DNA of 64,000 nucleotides from Gammaproteobacteria bacterium (GCA_013287025.1 JABDEN010000001.1:23901-87900), one strand, 5' to 3'. Numbered from the stretch's first letter, positions 1 through 11,464 are shown. Notes: a model not told the origin generated them from the sequence alone. Numbers and translations are program-made.

Positions 1-429
1 TTTTTTGGGCGAATGATTTTCCGCGAGGACCATATCGATACAATCGACGGGGCAGGGAGCGATGCACAACTCACACCCGGTGCATTCGTCGGCAATCACC
101 GTATGCATAGATTTACTCGCACCCAGAATGGCATCCACTGGACAAGCTTGAATGCACTTAGTACATCCAATGCATTCTGACTCGCGAATAACAGCGCGCA
201 TGGGTGGTTTGGATTTTTTTTCCATTTCAGGAATATAGGGTAGGGGATCCAGATGGAATTTTTCTGCGAGTGTAATTAAGCCCTCGACGCCGCCTGGCGG
301 GCAGAGATCGATGCTGGCATTTTCATCCACCAGTGCTTTCGCATAAGGCAGGCAACCTTTAAACCCACATAAACCGCATTGGGTTTGTGGTAAAAGTGCG
401 TCGATGTCTTTGATGGTGGGTTTGTTCAT
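1..429 (-). CDS. rsxB: RnfB/RsxB-like ferredoxin protein (3' end outside window)
   Basis: Open reading frame starting at an ATG at 429 and running off the left edge of the window, so the C-terminus is missing. The N-terminus carries the CGLCGFKGC motif with a following cysteine in LCPPGG, which is the Fe-S domain of RnfB/RsxB. Two 4Fe-4S ferredoxin motifs follow: CIGCTKCIQACP and CTGCELCIAPCP. Members of the Rnf/Rsx complex move electrons between NADH, ferredoxin and quinones at the inner membrane, and RsxB helps reset SoxR in E. coli. The usual N-terminal membrane helix of RnfB is absent: the protein begins almost directly at the first cluster. It may therefore be a soluble, stand-alone RnfB-like ferredoxin. 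It lies downstream of metG on the same strand, a common arrangement in gammaproteobacteria. Identification of the family is firm; function as part of a full Rnf complex cannot be judged here. Confidence 0.85.
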   Translation of the reverse strand, partial: MNKPTIKDIDALLPQTQCGLCGFKGCLPYAKALVDENASIDLCPPGGVEGLITLAEKFHLDPLPYIPEMEKKSKPPMRAVIRESECIGCTKCIQACPVDAILGASKSMHTVIADECTGCELCIAPCPVDCIDMVLAENHSPKK

Positions 430-438
430 AGGTCTATC

Positions 439-620
439 CGTCGTCCCGCAGACAAGCCTGCATTGTTGCAGATTTCTCATAGCTCGTCGTCCCGCGGCTT
501 GTCCGCGGGATCCAGAACTGCATCAATGTTGCCACTGGATCCCGCGAACAAGTCGCGGGACGACGGCTGTGAGAAGAATGGTTCAAAACCTGCAAAAACG
601 CAGGACTTGCCGCGGGAGGA
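439..620. repeat. GC-rich palindromic repeat (family A), one copy nested in another
   Basis: A full copy of the approximately 81-bp family A palindrome lies at 485-566: it begins with CGTCGTCCCGCGG and ends with CGCGGGACGACGG, with GGATCC-like blocks inside. It is bracketed by what look like two halves of a second, more diverged copy: CGTCGTCCCGCAG at 439-451 and CTTGCCGCGGGAGGACGA at about 605-622. The right half abuts the metG stop codon. The reading frames across this region are by-products of the palindrome and not genes. Confidence 0.75.
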
Positions 621-623
621 CGA

Positions 624-2276
624 TTACTCAACACTCGCACTCCTCAACGCCTCAATCTCTGCTTTTTCTAAACGTTTGGCCAGAGGCTTAAAGGTTTCAA
701 TCGTATGATTTAATAATGGTGTTTGAATATCTGAAAACATCAACGGCGGAACTTTTAAGAACGCTTCTACTTTTTTGGCGGTTTCTGGCAATACCGGTTT
801 TAGATAAATCATTAAAACGCGAAATAAATTGAGCGACATCGTGCAAATAGCTTGAACTTCGGGTAATTGCGCGGGATCTTTCGCAAGCGCCCAAGGTTTT
901 TTCTGATCAACATATTGATTCGCTAAATCCGCAAGTCCCATGATTTCGCGAATGGCTTGACTCAATTGTCTTTTTTCATATTTTGAAGCAATGCCCCCTG
1001 CCGCTTTGGTAAATTCGGCGTATAATTCGCCTTGAGACAAATGACCCGATAATTGATTATCAAAATATTTATTGATAAAACTCGCCGATCGGCTCGCAAT
1101 ATTAATAAATTTGCCAATAAAATCTGCATTAACCCGCTGCATAAAATCATCAAAATTCAAATCTAAATCTTCAATGCGTTCATTTAATTTTGTTGCGAGA
1201 TAATAACGTAAATACTCTGGATTGAGATGATTAAGATAGGTGCGTGCTTTAATAAAAGTACCGCGCGATTTCGACATTTTTTGCCCATCGATGGTTAAAA
1301 ATCCATGACAGTAAACCGCATTCGGCATGCGAAGGTCCGCACCTTTTAATAAAGCAGGCCAAAAAAGCGTGTGAAAATACATAATATCTTTACCAATAAA
1401 ATGATAAAGTTCGGTCGAGTTTTCTTTCGTCCAATATTCTTCGAAGGTATATTCAGGATGTGTTAAGGCAAAATTTTGAAAACTTGCGATATAACCAATC
1501 GGTGCATCAAGCCACACATAAAAATATTTTGTGGTTTCACCCGGAATATTAAAGCCAAAATACGGCGCATCTCGGGAAATGTCCCATTCGCGTAACCCCA
1601 TTTTGAACCATTCATCTAATTTATTGGTGACTTGTTCTTGTAAATGTTTTTGGCGGGTCCAGGTTTCTAGCAATTCTGTATAATTTTGTAATTTGAAAAA
1701 GTAATGTTCCGATTCTTTTTCAATTGGTTTTGCCCCTGATAAAGTGGAGTAGGGGTTTTTTAATTCGGTGGGTGAATAAGTCGCGCCGCAGACTTCACAA
1801 TTATCGCCATATTGATCCTTCGCACCACATCGAGGGCATTCGCCTTTAATGTAACGATCGGGAAGAAACATATTTTTTTCGGGATCGAAGGCCTGTTTAA
1901 TCGTATGTTTTTCAATGTTACCAATAGCCAGGTGACGTTCAAAAACAGTTTTCACCATCGCTTGGTTTTCAGGTGAATGTGTTGTGTAATAGTTGTCTAC
2001 ATCAACTTGAAAATCCCGCAAATCGTTTTCATGTTCACTTTTGATTTGTGCAATTAATTGCTCTGGTGTTAAGTGTAATTTTTCTGCTTGAATCATGATG
2101 GGGGTGCCATGACTATCGCAACCGCAGATAAATAAACAAGAGGTGTTTTCTTGCATTTTTTGAAAGCGTGTCCAAATATCGGTCTGAATCAGGCCGACCA
2201 TATGACCTAAATGTAGCGATCCATTAGCATAGGGAAGCGCGTAGGTAGTAAGGATTTGACGAGGTTGTTGCGACAT
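624..2276 (-). CDS. metG: Methionyl-tRNA synthetase
   Basis: Charges tRNA-Met with methionine in the cytoplasm. The class I signature HLGH is present near residue 21-24 (in [10 protein letters not shown]) and the second catalytic motif is KMSKS. A zinc knuckle with the pattern CPRCG...CEVCG sits at about residues 143-160, as in the MetG type that needs zinc. The protein is 550 residues long, against about 677 in E. coli, because the C-terminal tRNA-binding/dimerisation domain is missing; many bacterial MetRS lack this domain. The start ATG (2274-2276) gives the usual N-terminus ending in the [15 protein letters not shown] block. The stop codon directly abuts a palindromic repeat. A single-gene unit followed by the RnfB-like gene. 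Confidence 0.97.
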   Translation of the reverse strand: MSQQPRQILTTYALPYANGSLHLGHMVGLIQTDIWTRFQKMQENTSCLFICGCDSHGTPIMIQAEKLHLTPEQLIAQIKSEHENDLRDFQVDVDNYYTTHSPENQAMVKTVFERHLAIGNIEKHTIKQAFDPEKNMFLPDRYIKGECPRCGAKDQYGDNCEVCGATYSPTELKNPYSTLSGAKPIEKESEHYFFKLQNYTELLETWTRQKHLQEQVTNKLDEWFKMGLREWDISRDAPYFGFNIPGETTKYFYVWLDAPIGYIASFQNFALTHPEYTFEEYWTKENSTELYHFIGKDIMYFHTLFWPALLKGADLRMPNAVYCHGFLTIDGQKMSKSRGTFIKARTYLNHLNPEYLRYYLATKLNERIEDLDLNFDDFMQRVNADFIGKFINIASRSASFINKYFDNQLSGHLSQGELYAEFTKAAGGIASKYEKRQLSQAIREIMGLADLANQYVDQKKPWALAKDPAQLPEVQAICTMSLNLFRVLMIYLKPVLPETAKKVEAFLKVPPLMFSDIQTPLLNHTIETFKPLAKRLEKAEIEALRSASVE

Positions 2277-2355
2277 TAAAATCTCTCAAAAACCATGGAT
2301 TATAGCAGGTTATGGATTGGATGGAAGCTTCCCCTCACCCACAATAATGCATTGC

Positions 2356-2760
2356 TTAACTATGCGTCCAATCCTCAATTTTTAAATGAGAAACACGAGA
2401 GAATTCTTTAGTATTGTTGGTAACTAAAACTACATCCAAGCTTAACGCGTGCGCGGCTATCATCATATCTAAGGAGCCAATAAGCATGCCATTTTTTTCA
2501 AGGGAAGTTCTTATCTTCCCGTAATGGTCTGCCGTGTCTCCATCAAATGGCACAATTTCAAGCGGTGCAGAAAATAACTCTAAGGCTACTTTATTCTTTT
2601 GCTGATAATGGCTTTTATAGACTCCATACATTAGCTCAGCAAGCGTTATGGAGGAAATACAAACATCACCCATATCTAGTGTTTTAAATTTTTTAAATAC
2701 CTTTTCCGGATGCTTCTTGATGATATAAATGCACATATTGGTATCTAACATATATTTCAT
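2356..2760 (-). CDS. vapC: VapC-type PIN-domain toxin
   Basis: PIN-domain ribonuclease of 134 residues. It has the expected acidic residues: Asp in MLDTN at the N-terminus, Glu in LAELMYG, Asp in GSLDMMIAAHA, and a C-terminal TNNTKEF block. VapC toxins cleave tRNA or rRNA and arrest growth when not bound by VapB. The start codon overlaps the stop codon of the upstream antitoxin gene (TAATG arrangement), so the two are translationally coupled. All four acidic positions appear intact, which suggests an active toxin. Substrate cannot be predicted from sequence. Confidence 0.93.
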   Translation of the reverse strand: MKYMLDTNMCIYIIKKHPEKVFKKFKTLDMGDVCISSITLAELMYGVYKSHYQQKNKVALELFSAPLEIVPFDGDTADHYGKIRTSLEKNGMLIGSLDMMIAAHALSLDVVLVTNNTKEFSRVSHLKIEDWTHS

Positions 2761-2990
2761 TAAAAAAGATCTTCCCTTTCTTGTTGTTCCGGTTGTTCCC
2801 TGTTATCCATAAAATCATCAGAAAATTTATTGATACTCTCAAATAAAGGTTTCCAAGGATTTTTAACGGGTAGCAAAATGATCATCGTTCCCACTTTTTT
2901 AATGAATACTTTATCCCCCTCAAACCGGAATTCTTTTGGCAGGCGTACCGCTTGGCTCTGCCCATTTTGAAATAATTTAGCTATTTTCAT
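2760..2990 (-). CDS. vapB: VapB-type antitoxin (AbrB/SpoVT fold)
   Basis: Small 76-residue protein with the AbrB-like DNA-binding fold: MKIAKLFQNGQSQAVRLPKE is the typical VapB/VagC N-terminus (swapped-hairpin DNA-binding motif). The C-terminal half is acidic and presumably wraps the toxin. I place the start at the ATG at 2990 and not at the TTG two codons upstream. The gene is directly upstream of vapC with overlapping stop/start. A perfect 10-bp inverted repeat just upstream (3004-3031) is a good candidate for the autoregulatory operator. Confidence 0.9.
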   Translation of the reverse strand: MKIAKLFQNGQSQAVRLPKEFRFEGDKVFIKKVGTMIILLPVKNPWKPLFESINKFSDDFMDNREQPEQQEREDLF

Positions 2991-3003
2991 AAGCAATTTT
3001 CCA

Positions 3004-3031
3004 ATAGTATATATTAATAAGTATATACTAT
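3004..3031. promoter_or_regulatory. Probable vapBC operator (perfect inverted repeat)
   Basis: ATAGTATATA at 3004-3013 and its exact reverse complement TATATACTAT at 3022-3031, separated by 8 bases. It lies 14 bp upstream of the vapB start, where VapB/VapBC complexes usually bind to repress their own promoter. The AT-rich arms may also contain the -10 region. Binding is inferred. Confidence 0.6.
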
Positions 3032-3051
3032 TTAATTATAATATGCAAAAA

Positions 3052-4014
3052 TCAATCCGGATTCGTAATCCCATGACCCTTCAAAATCTCACGTAATGCT
3101 TTTAAGGCAGTCATTTGAATCTGTCGAACACGTTCGCGAGTGAGTCCCACCGCGCGGCCAACTTCTTCTAATGTTTGACGTTCATAGTTTAATAATCCAA
3201 ATCGTCGACAAAGAATTTCACGTTGTTTTTCGTTTAACTCTTGCAAACAACTATTGAGATGTTCGCTAAAACGTTCGTCGATAATAAGTTCGGCGGGATT
3301 TGTTTTATGTTGATCCGGAACCGCATCAAGCAAAGGTCGGCTCGTATGATTGGTTTCGTCTCCAACCAAAGCATCCAATGACACCATATGCTCATTCAGC
3401 TGCAAGGTTTCTTTCACATCGTCGACGGGTACTTTTAATTTTTTGGCAATTTCTTGGTAGGTTGGTTCGCGATCTTCCGTTTTCATAATTTCGCGTATGG
3501 TGGTTAAATAAGTATTTAATTCGCGAATGACGTGAATTGGTAAACGAATGGTGCGGCTTTGGTTCATGATGGCGCGTTCAATACTTTGACGAATCCACCA
3601 CGTCGCATACGTTGAAAAACGAAAGCCACGTTCTGGGTCAAATTTTTCAACGGCACGAAGTAAACCTAAATTTCCCTCTTCAATCAAATCAAGAAACTCA
3701 ACGCCACGTTTATAGTAACGACGTGCAATTTTAACGACGAGTCGTAAATTACTTTCAATCATTTTTTTTCGAGCAGCCTCATCGCCTTTTTGAACCAGAC
3801 GACCGAGTTTTACTTCTTCATCTCCCGAAAGTAATGGTGAAAATCCAATTTCATTTAAATAAAGTTGCGTTGGATCATTGGGTTTTGCTGTATGATCAAG
3901 GTCTACGTTTGCAAGTTTTTCTTCAACTTCGAGGTGTGTTTCTTCTTTTTCGATTTTTTCTAATTCTTTAATTGAAGAATCAAAGTCATCATCATGATTG
4001 CTTTTTTTTACCAT
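3052..4014 (-). CDS. rpoS: RNA polymerase sigma factor RpoS
   Basis: Stationary-phase/general stress sigma-70 family factor, 320 residues (E. coli 330). Region 1.2 begins at [16 protein letters not shown], which is the RpoS form. Region 2 has the core-binding and -10 recognition helices ([28 protein letters not shown]), and region 4 ends with the helix-turn-helix [19 protein letters not shown]. The N-terminal 40 residues are acidic and variable. It follows nlpD by 24 bp on the same strand; in E. coli the main rpoS promoter lies inside nlpD and the same may hold here. In Legionella and Coxiella RpoS governs the switch between replicative and transmissive forms, so it may do so here. Confidence 0.96.
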   Translation of the reverse strand: MVKKSNHDDDFDSSIKELEKIEKEETHLEVEEKLANVDLDHTAKPNDPTQLYLNEIGFSPLLSGDEEVKLGRLVQKGDEAARKKMIESNLRLVVKIARRYYKRGVEFLDLIEEGNLGLLRAVEKFDPERGFRFSTYATWWIRQSIERAIMNQSRTIRLPIHVIRELNTYLTTIREIMKTEDREPTYQEIAKKLKVPVDDVKETLQLNEHMVSLDALVGDETNHTSRPLLDAVPDQHKTNPAELIIDERFSEHLNSCLQELNEKQREILCRRFGLLNYERQTLEEVGRAVGLTRERVRQIQMTALKALREILKGHGITNPD

Positions 4015-4038
4015 CGTTCCCTCGCAATATTCACTTTC

Positions 4039-4755
4039 CTATTTCAAATACATCGCAGGATTCACCGGTTGGCCATCTTTGCGTATTTCAAAATGTAACA
4101 TGACGCGAGTGGTACCACTATCACCCATTTCTGCAATCTTTTGTCCCGTAAGAACGTAGTCACCATCTCGTACAAAAACGCGTTGGTTATGCGCATATGC
4201 GCTGAGATAAGTACTATTGTGCTTAATGATAATTAAATTACCATATCCGCGTAAACCACTTCCGCTATAGACAACTTTACCCGCCGCTGTCGCAAAAATG
4301 GGATCATTTCTATTGCCGCCGATGTTGATACCTTTATTTTGCGCACCATATTTAGAAATGATAGGCCCTGCGTTTGGGCTTACCCAAAGTTTCACGGGTC
4401 CTTTGGGTTCCATCGTGAAAATCGGTTTCGAAATAACGGAATTCTCAGGGGGCACTTTTTTAACGACAGGTACTTCTTTAATCGCCGTAACCACCTTTTT
4501 TTTCGGTGGCAAATAAATCACTTGATCTTCATGTACCGTGTAAGGAGGCAGTAAATGATTTCTTTTTGCAATATCACGATAATCCAATCCATAAATCCAT
4601 GCGATCGAATAAATGGTTTCTTGGAAAGCCACGATATGTTTGCCACTGGCAGGGATGGGTTCGATGGTACTAATTTCGACAACAGGCGCATAATTTTCTG
4701 AGTCGGTACACGCTGTTAGAAAAATAATAAAAAAAAGTAAAAGAATTTTTTTCAC
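4039..4755 (-). CDS. nlpD: NlpD-like lipoprotein, LysM plus degenerate LytM domain
   Basis: Outer-membrane lipoprotein of 238 residues. The signal peptide ends in the lipobox LTAC (Cys at residue 16). A LysM domain follows (about residues 42-86, HIVAFQETIYSIAWIYGLDY...), then a C-terminal M23/LytM domain (about 125-236). The LytM metal ligands are degenerate: the first motif reads NKGINIGG with no His or Asp, and the last reads VMLHFEIR with one His of HxH lost. This matches NlpD, which does not cut peptidoglycan itself but activates the amidase AmiC during cell separation. Length is shorter than E. coli NlpD (379). Located between surE and rpoS as in other gammaproteobacteria. Confidence 0.92.
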   Translation of the reverse strand: MKKILLLFFIIFLTACTDSENYAPVVEISTIEPIPASGKHIVAFQETIYSIAWIYGLDYRDIAKRNHLLPPYTVHEDQVIYLPPKKKVVTAIKEVPVVKKVPPENSVISKPIFTMEPKGPVKLWVSPNAGPIISKYGAQNKGINIGGNRNDPIFATAAGKVVYSGSGLRGYGNLIIIKHNSTYLSAYAHNQRVFVRDGDYVLTGQKIAEMGDSGTTRVMLHFEIRKDGQPVNPAMYLK

Positions 4756-4759
4756 GATT

Positions 4760-5515
4760 TTACCCTATGTTTAACGCTTGTACCCATCCAGAAAGTTGCT
4801 CGAACACTTCATAATGTGTGAAATCAAGATGTAACGGTGTAATGGAAATAAATCCGGAACTTACGGCATGAAAATCGGTGCCTGGGCCCGCATCTTCTTC
4901 GGGACCCGGTTGGCCAATCCAATAAATTCGCCGGCCACGAGGATCCACTGTCTTAATGGTTGGTTCTGCGATATGTCTTGTGCCTAAACGAGTGACTTGA
5001 ATGCCGCGTAATTGGGAGACTGGTAAATCAGGTACATTCACATTCAAAATCGTATGTTGTGGAAGTGGATCGTTTTTTAAACGTAAAACCAGTAAACGCG
5101 TCACTTCGGCCGCAGTATCATAATGTTGACACTTAGGACCCGCGAGTGAAACGGCGACAGAGGAAATTCCTAAAAACCGACCCTCCATCGCTGCGGCAAC
5201 GGTGCCAGAATATAATACATCGTCACTTAAATTGGAGCCTTCATTGATGCCAGACACAACCATATCGGGCATTTCTTTCAAAAGACCGGTCAACGCTAAA
5301 TGCACACAATCCGTTGGTGTGCCATTGACGCTATAAAACCCATTGTCTGCTAAAGTCACGCGCAGAGGATTGACGAGAGACAACGAATTGCTTGCACCAG
5401 ATCGGTTTCGATCAGGGGCGACGACTGTGATGTCTGCAATTTGCTTTAAATTTTTTGCGAGCGTCGCAAGGCCTGGTGCTAAGAATCCATCATCGTTACT
5501 TATCAAAATCTTCAT
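4760..5515 (-). CDS. surE: 5'/3'-nucleotidase SurE
   Basis: Survival protein SurE, a metal-dependent nucleoside monophosphate phosphatase of the stationary-phase stress locus. The N-terminus MKILISNDDG contains the paired aspartates that bind the metal, followed by VVAPDRNRSGASNSLS and the VSGINEGSN loop, all family signatures. I chose the ATG at 5515, seven codons inside the longest frame, because it gives the canonical N-terminus. The frame closes 4 bp before nlpD starts. In E. coli the order is surE-pcm-nlpD-rpoS; here pcm (isoaspartyl methyltransferase) is absent and surE follows ftsB directly. Confidence 0.95.
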   Translation of the reverse strand: MKILISNDDGFLAPGLATLAKNLKQIADITVVAPDRNRSGASNSLSLVNPLRVTLADNGFYSVNGTPTDCVHLALTGLLKEMPDMVVSGINEGSNLSDDVLYSGTVAAAMEGRFLGISSVAVSLAGPKCQHYDTAAEVTRLLVLRLKNDPLPQHTILNVNVPDLPVSQLRGIQVTRLGTRHIAEPTIKTVDPRGRRIYWIGQPGPEEDAGPGTDFHAVSSGFISITPLHLDFTHYEVFEQLSGWVQALNIG

Positions 5516-5522
5516 GTTTGTG

Positions 5523-7783
<2,261 letters not shown>

Positions 7784-7787
<4 letters not shown>

Positions 7788-8830
7788 TGATATAAAGAAC
7801 TCTCATGATAACGTTCCATTAAGAAACGTAACCATACCATGATCACAGCAGCGATGGGTAATGCTAATAAAACCCCTAAAAACCCAAATAAACTACCACC
7901 GGCTAAAATGGCAAAAATGACAATGACGGGATGTAGGCCGATGCGATCGCCAACCAAATGTGGTGTGACGAAAAAACTATCCACTAATTGGCCAATGAGG
8001 AAAAGCAGCCATACAAATAAAACTGGTTGAAAATATCCAAATTGCACGTACGCCGCAATGCTTGCGGTCGTCACTCCCACGACAACCCCAAGATAGGGTA
8101 CGATACTGATGATGCCTAAAATAATCCCCAGAATGATACCAATATTGAGTCCAACGATGGTTAGTCCGATCGAATAGAAAACCGCGATAAAAAGCATGAC
8201 CAGCAACTGGCCGCGAAAAAAAGCACCTAGTACTTGATCGCATTCTTTCGATAATCGAATAATCGTCGGCGCATTGGCGCGCGGTAAAAGATTTTTAATG
8301 CCTTGTACTAATCGTTCCCAATCGCATAATAAATAAAAAGTGACGACAGGAATAAGGATCAGATTCATGAACCAACTGACGATGAGAAATCCTGAGTGCA
8401 CGATGGTATTCAAAAAAATGCCAATATAACTTCCGGCGGTCGTCCAGTTTTCTGAAAGAGTTTTTTTAATGAGAGGAACATTAATCAATTGTTCATTACC
8501 AAAACGTTCGGTGACATACGGTAGAAAACTTAGCTGAAACCATTCAATCATTCGCGGAATCATTTGAATCAATGTATTCAATTGTTTTTGGATAAGGGGA
8601 ATGAGTAATAAAATGGTAAGTAACAGCATCAAGGATAACAGCACAAATACGAGTACCACCGCAAAAACGCGAGGAATTCGAAATCGCATCAACCACGTCA
8701 CGAGCGGATTCACGAGATAAGCCAGTAAAATTCCGATGAAAAAGGGCGTGAGTATTGGCGCCAATAAATAAATCAACACAAAAAAAATGATACCAATACA
8801 TAAAAAGAAAAAAGACTTATTCCACATCAT
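7784..8830 (-). CDS. perM: AI-2E family (PerM-type) inner-membrane permease
   Basis: Polytopic membrane protein of about 348 residues in the UPF0118/AI-2E transporter family. Paired N-terminal helices (FFFLCIGIIFFVLIYLLAPI, PFFIGILLAYLVNPLV) are followed by several others, including the characteristic GIIPL/ISIVPYLG-like segment (GIISIVPYLGVVVG) and C-terminal VFAILAGGSLFGFLGVLLALP. I use the ATG at 8830, which makes a 4-bp ATGA overlap with the end of the DUF2066 gene. Conserved next to DUF2066 and hda. Substrate unknown: family members export AI-2 or exchange sodium and protons, and nothing here decides. Confidence 0.85.
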
Positions 8831-9861
8831 GAAGGATTCCACTGATAGATCAAAGGTTCGGCGTTAAAATCAATTGTGATAGGCAATAATCTCTGACCTA
8901 GCGCAATGGCTTCTGTAAAAGAGGCTTCTGTACTTCTCAAACTGACATTTAATAAAATTTCATTGCCAGAAATTTTAGAAATGCCAACCGATGCAACAGG
9001 CGTCAAACGGCTTAAATAACGAATGAGTTTGGTAAAATCCGTTTGTTCTGAAATTCCTAGTACGCGCAACCCAATATTTTTTTGAATAGCGTTGGTTGTC
9101 ACAATACCAAATTTTCCTGAAAGCGTATTGACGGTTTGATCAATGGCTTTTGTTAATACTTCTTTTTCGGAGTTACCGGAAAAACTAAAATCCCAGGATT
9201 CTTTTCCTGAAATTAATTTCCATTGCGAGGTCTCCGTGTTGTCTGGATTTTGTTGGATATAGCCAATTAAAACGGTGTTATAGCGTTTGGATGCTTGCAT
9301 TAATTTGTCGACCGACATGTTCATGATATCAGTGGGTAAAACATCCAGAGGGTTCTTCTCTGGTAACATCAGGGGGATGCCTCGACGGGCTGCGTTTTCT
9401 AACAAAATCGTTTGCCAGGGATTAAAATCATTTTGGATAATTTTAATCATATCTGGTTTTTGCGACACAATCCACGCAAATATGGGTGATCGATTTTGTC
9501 CCCAGATCGGCGCACTTGCATCTCGTAACCATTGGTTGACACCACTTTTATCAAATCGTAGGTGTAACACATATCGATTTTCTGCGTTAGGGATTTTGGG
9601 ATATTCATATCCGTATTCTTGCACTAAATTATTCGCAGTCATCAACCGAGAACGGATTTTAGGATTGCGAATAATCTGGTCATTTCCGCTCACTTTAATA
9701 AGTACTTCCATCAGGGCTTTTTGCGTCGCAATACTGCGTTCCTCGGAAGATTGGGTTTTCACAGGGATGATACCTTCATATAGCGTGTTCATTTTTAGTG
9801 CATTTACTGTACTCGAACCTAAGATTATCCAGCTTAGGAGAACTAGAAATACCTTTTTCAT
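8827..9861 (-). CDS. DUF2066 exported protein
   Basis: 344 residues with an N-terminal signal peptide (MKKVFLVLLSWIILGSSTVNA). The body matches the DUF2066 family in pattern: VPVKTQSSEERSIATQKALMEVLIKVSGN near the N-terminus and LQEYGYEYP-type sequence after it. The family is periplasmic, conserved in gammaproteobacteria upstream of the AI-2E permease and hda, and its function is not known. The stop overlaps the permease start by 4 bp, so the three genes form an operon. A possible 31-codon membrane peptide precedes it by 9 bp. Confidence 0.8.
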   Translation of the reverse strand: MKKVFLVLLSWIILGSSTVNALKMNTLYEGIIPVKTQSSEERSIATQKALMEVLIKVSGNDQIIRNPKIRSRLMTANNLVQEYGYEYPKIPNAENRYVLHLRFDKSGVNQWLRDASAPIWGQNRSPIFAWIVSQKPDMIKIIQNDFNPWQTILLENAARRGIPLMLPEKNPLDVLPTDIMNMSVDKLMQASKRYNTVLIGYIQQNPDNTETSQWKLISGKESWDFSFSGNSEKEVLTKAIDQTVNTLSGKFGIVTTNAIQKNIGLRVLGISEQTDFTKLIRYLSRLTPVASVGISKISGNEILLNVSLRSTEASFTEAIALGQRLLPITIDFNAEPLIYQWNPS

Positions 9862-9870
9862 AAATGCCTT

Positions 9871-9966
9871 TTATCCACCCATGTAAATAAACATTATAAG
9901 CAAAATTAAAAATAATAAACATATCAGTGAAAGTTTGTCGATAAAGATACGTTTTTCTTCATGCAT
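9871..9966 (-). CDS. Possible 31-residue single-span membrane peptide
   Basis: Short frame (ATG at 9966, TAA at 9871) encoding a charged N-terminus, MHEEKRIFIDK, followed by one strongly hydrophobic helix, LSLICLLFLILLIMFIYMGG. It ends 9 bp before the DUF2066 start and on the same strand, so it could be the first gene of that operon. The layout, a charged head followed by one membrane helix, is like known small membrane proteins, but the ribosome site is weak and the region is AT-rich, so chance is possible. Confidence 0.35.
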   Translation of the reverse strand: MHEEKRIFIDKLSLICLLFLILLIMFIYMGG

Positions 9967-10061
9967 ATAGATTTTTTTTGATGGATATACTATATTAATC
10001 AATGAAGAGGCTTCCTTTTTTTACCCCTCAACCTACGGAGGCAGCATTACTGCTGAGACCT

Positions 10062-10397
10062 ATGCTGATAAAATCTCAACTTATCGCTGAAATCAGTAAA
10101 AAATTATCTCATCTCCCAGAGAAAGACATTGCGCTCAGCATTAATGGTATCATCGATCAAATGAGTGATATTTTGAGCAATGGCGGTCGAATTGAGATTC
10201 GCGGCTTCGGTAGTTTCAGCTTACATTATCGTCCTCCACGTAAAGCACATAATCCCAAAACCGGTGAAAAATTAATCACCGAGCCCAAATATGCCGTCCA
10301 TTTCAAGCCCGGCAAAGAATTGCGCGAGCAAGTGAATGCTAGCCGTCATATTCCTCTCAAAGAAACGTTGGGGGATGCGGATGAGGGTGAGGAATAG
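10062..10397 (+). CDS. ihfB: Integration host factor subunit beta
   Basis: HU/IHF-fold DNA-bending protein. The signature GGRIEIRGFGSFSLHYRPPR...NPKTGEK and the ending HFKPGKELREQVN match IHF-beta, not HU or IHF-alpha. I place the start at ATG 10062 (MLIKSQLIAEI), which gives the standard N-terminus; the frame is open 20 codons further upstream. The product is 111 residues, about 17 longer than E. coli IhfB, with a polar, acidic tail (ending DADEGEE). Acts with IHF-alpha in transcription, replication and recombination. Divergent from the DUF2066 operon. Confidence 0.92.
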   Translation: MLIKSQLIAEISKKLSHLPEKDIALSINGIIDQMSDILSNGGRIEIRGFGSFSLHYRPPRKAHNPKTGEKLITEPKYAVHFKPGKELREQVNASRHIPLKETLGDADEGEE

Positions 10398-10455
10398 TTT
10401 TCTGTATTTCAAGGTCATGTTTTAAGTAGTTGTGTGTTGACACGGGACTTCTGAA

Positions 10456-11295
10456 ATGAAAGTTAAATTTTTTATCTTATGCTTATTCAGTGCATGTGTG
10501 TATGCTGCGGATTCCACGGTAATTAAGCCGCCTACTGTAATACCGATAAGTAGTGATACAGTGAATGTATTACATTTGGCCCAAGGCGCTCAATCAGCAT
10601 TCGCAACACCAGATTGGTATCCTTGTCCTACCGGAAGTCAGCGGGTTAAATCCAATTTTTTTGAAGATCAAGCGAATGATATGACAATTGTGAGCAATGG
10701 GTCTTATTTCTATGTTTGTAAAGAACCTGTAGGCTCAAACGCCGCGTATTATCAATCACTAAAGTCCGCAGCTGGCACATCAACTCCCTGGATTAATTGT
10801 CAGCCCCCGAATTCGAGAACCGCAACATCATGCACAACAAAAGAATTAAATCCTCCTTTTGTTCGTTTTATTTTAGAAATTCCACAGGCAGACCGGCAGC
10901 GGAACCAGGGCACTGTTCTGACATTCAGAGATGCGGAGCTTTTTTTTGGCTATGGTACCCTGTCTTCAATGGGTAAAACGGTTAAGTCTACCCAGTCGGC
11001 AGTTAATTATAATGGAAATGTAATTTCTACATGGCGATACAGTACCAAAGTTCCACCAGATTTTCCGCCGGCCAATTACCAAGTTCCTATGACCTGGCTC
11101 ATATCCGGTATGGTTGCAACAGATAACCCGGCAACAACAACGGCTCGAGCATACACTTGCGGACGTTTCCAATTTTATATGACGAGGGAGCTTTTTGGTA
11201 AAACAGTGACATTTTCGTGTCAAGGTTTTTGGAGATACGACGATCCTACTGCAGTGTATTCTTCCACTAATCCTCTTGTGACAATTAGCGAATAA
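10456..11295 (+). CDS. Secreted protein of unknown function, cysteine-containing
   Basis: 279 residues with a clear signal peptide (MKVKFFILCLFSACVYA, cleavage after ...VYA). The mature part has about eight cysteines in pairs (YPCPTG, YVCKEP, NCQPP, SCTTKE, YTCGRF, FSCQG), suggesting a periplasmic or exported disulphide-bonded protein. The last third (RAYTCGRFQFYMTRELFGKTVTFSC) looks like a beta-rich domain. I do not recognise a family. It stands alone between ihfB and the dcd-derived repeat; a ribosome site is weak. Could be host-directed, but there is no direct evidence. Confidence 0.65.
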   Translation: MKVKFFILCLFSACVYAADSTVIKPPTVIPISSDTVNVLHLAQGAQSAFATPDWYPCPTGSQRVKSNFFEDQANDMTIVSNGSYFYVCKEPVGSNAAYYQSLKSAAGTSTPWINCQPPNSRTATSCTTKELNPPFVRFILEIPQADRQRNQGTVLTFRDAELFFGYGTLSSMGKTVKSTQSAVNYNGNVISTWRYSTKVPPDFPPANYQVPMTWLISGMVATDNPATTTARAYTCGRFQFYMTRELFGKTVTFSCQGFWRYDDPTAVYSSTNPLVTISE

Positions 11296-11305
11296 ATCCG
11301 TTCTC

Positions 11306-11360
11306 AAGCAATCGGCAGCGTCACACCCGTCTGGCCGTGATATTTGCCACGTCGATCTTT
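11306..11360. pseudogene. Relic copy of the 3' end of dcd
   Basis: About 55 bp nearly identical to 12726-12780, the end of dcd: five mismatches by eye. Read on the minus strand it encodes [18 protein letters not shown] and a stop, against [18 protein letters not shown] in dcd. Similarity ends abruptly at about 11361. Together with the intact dcd end it forms a direct repeat that brackets the 424-residue plus-strand gene between them, as expected when DNA is inserted at, or duplicated from, the end of dcd. Confidence 0.8.
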
Positions 11361-11464
11361 ATCGAGAATGGATAAAACCGCATTTTTATCGAATTATTAA
11401 TGTACTAATTCACTATTTATGTGCTAGAATAGCGCTATAACTAAATTCATTATATAGTGCTAAC

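Noticed and set aside
404..708. Several overlapping short frames on both strands between the RnfB-like gene and metG
   Set aside because: They are read through GC-rich palindromic repeats (translations like IPRTSRGTT recur at every copy) and have no ribosome sites.
9287..9886. 199-codon plus-strand frame
   Set aside because: Lies antisense to the DUF2066 gene, which has a signal peptide and family features; codon pattern fits the minus strand.
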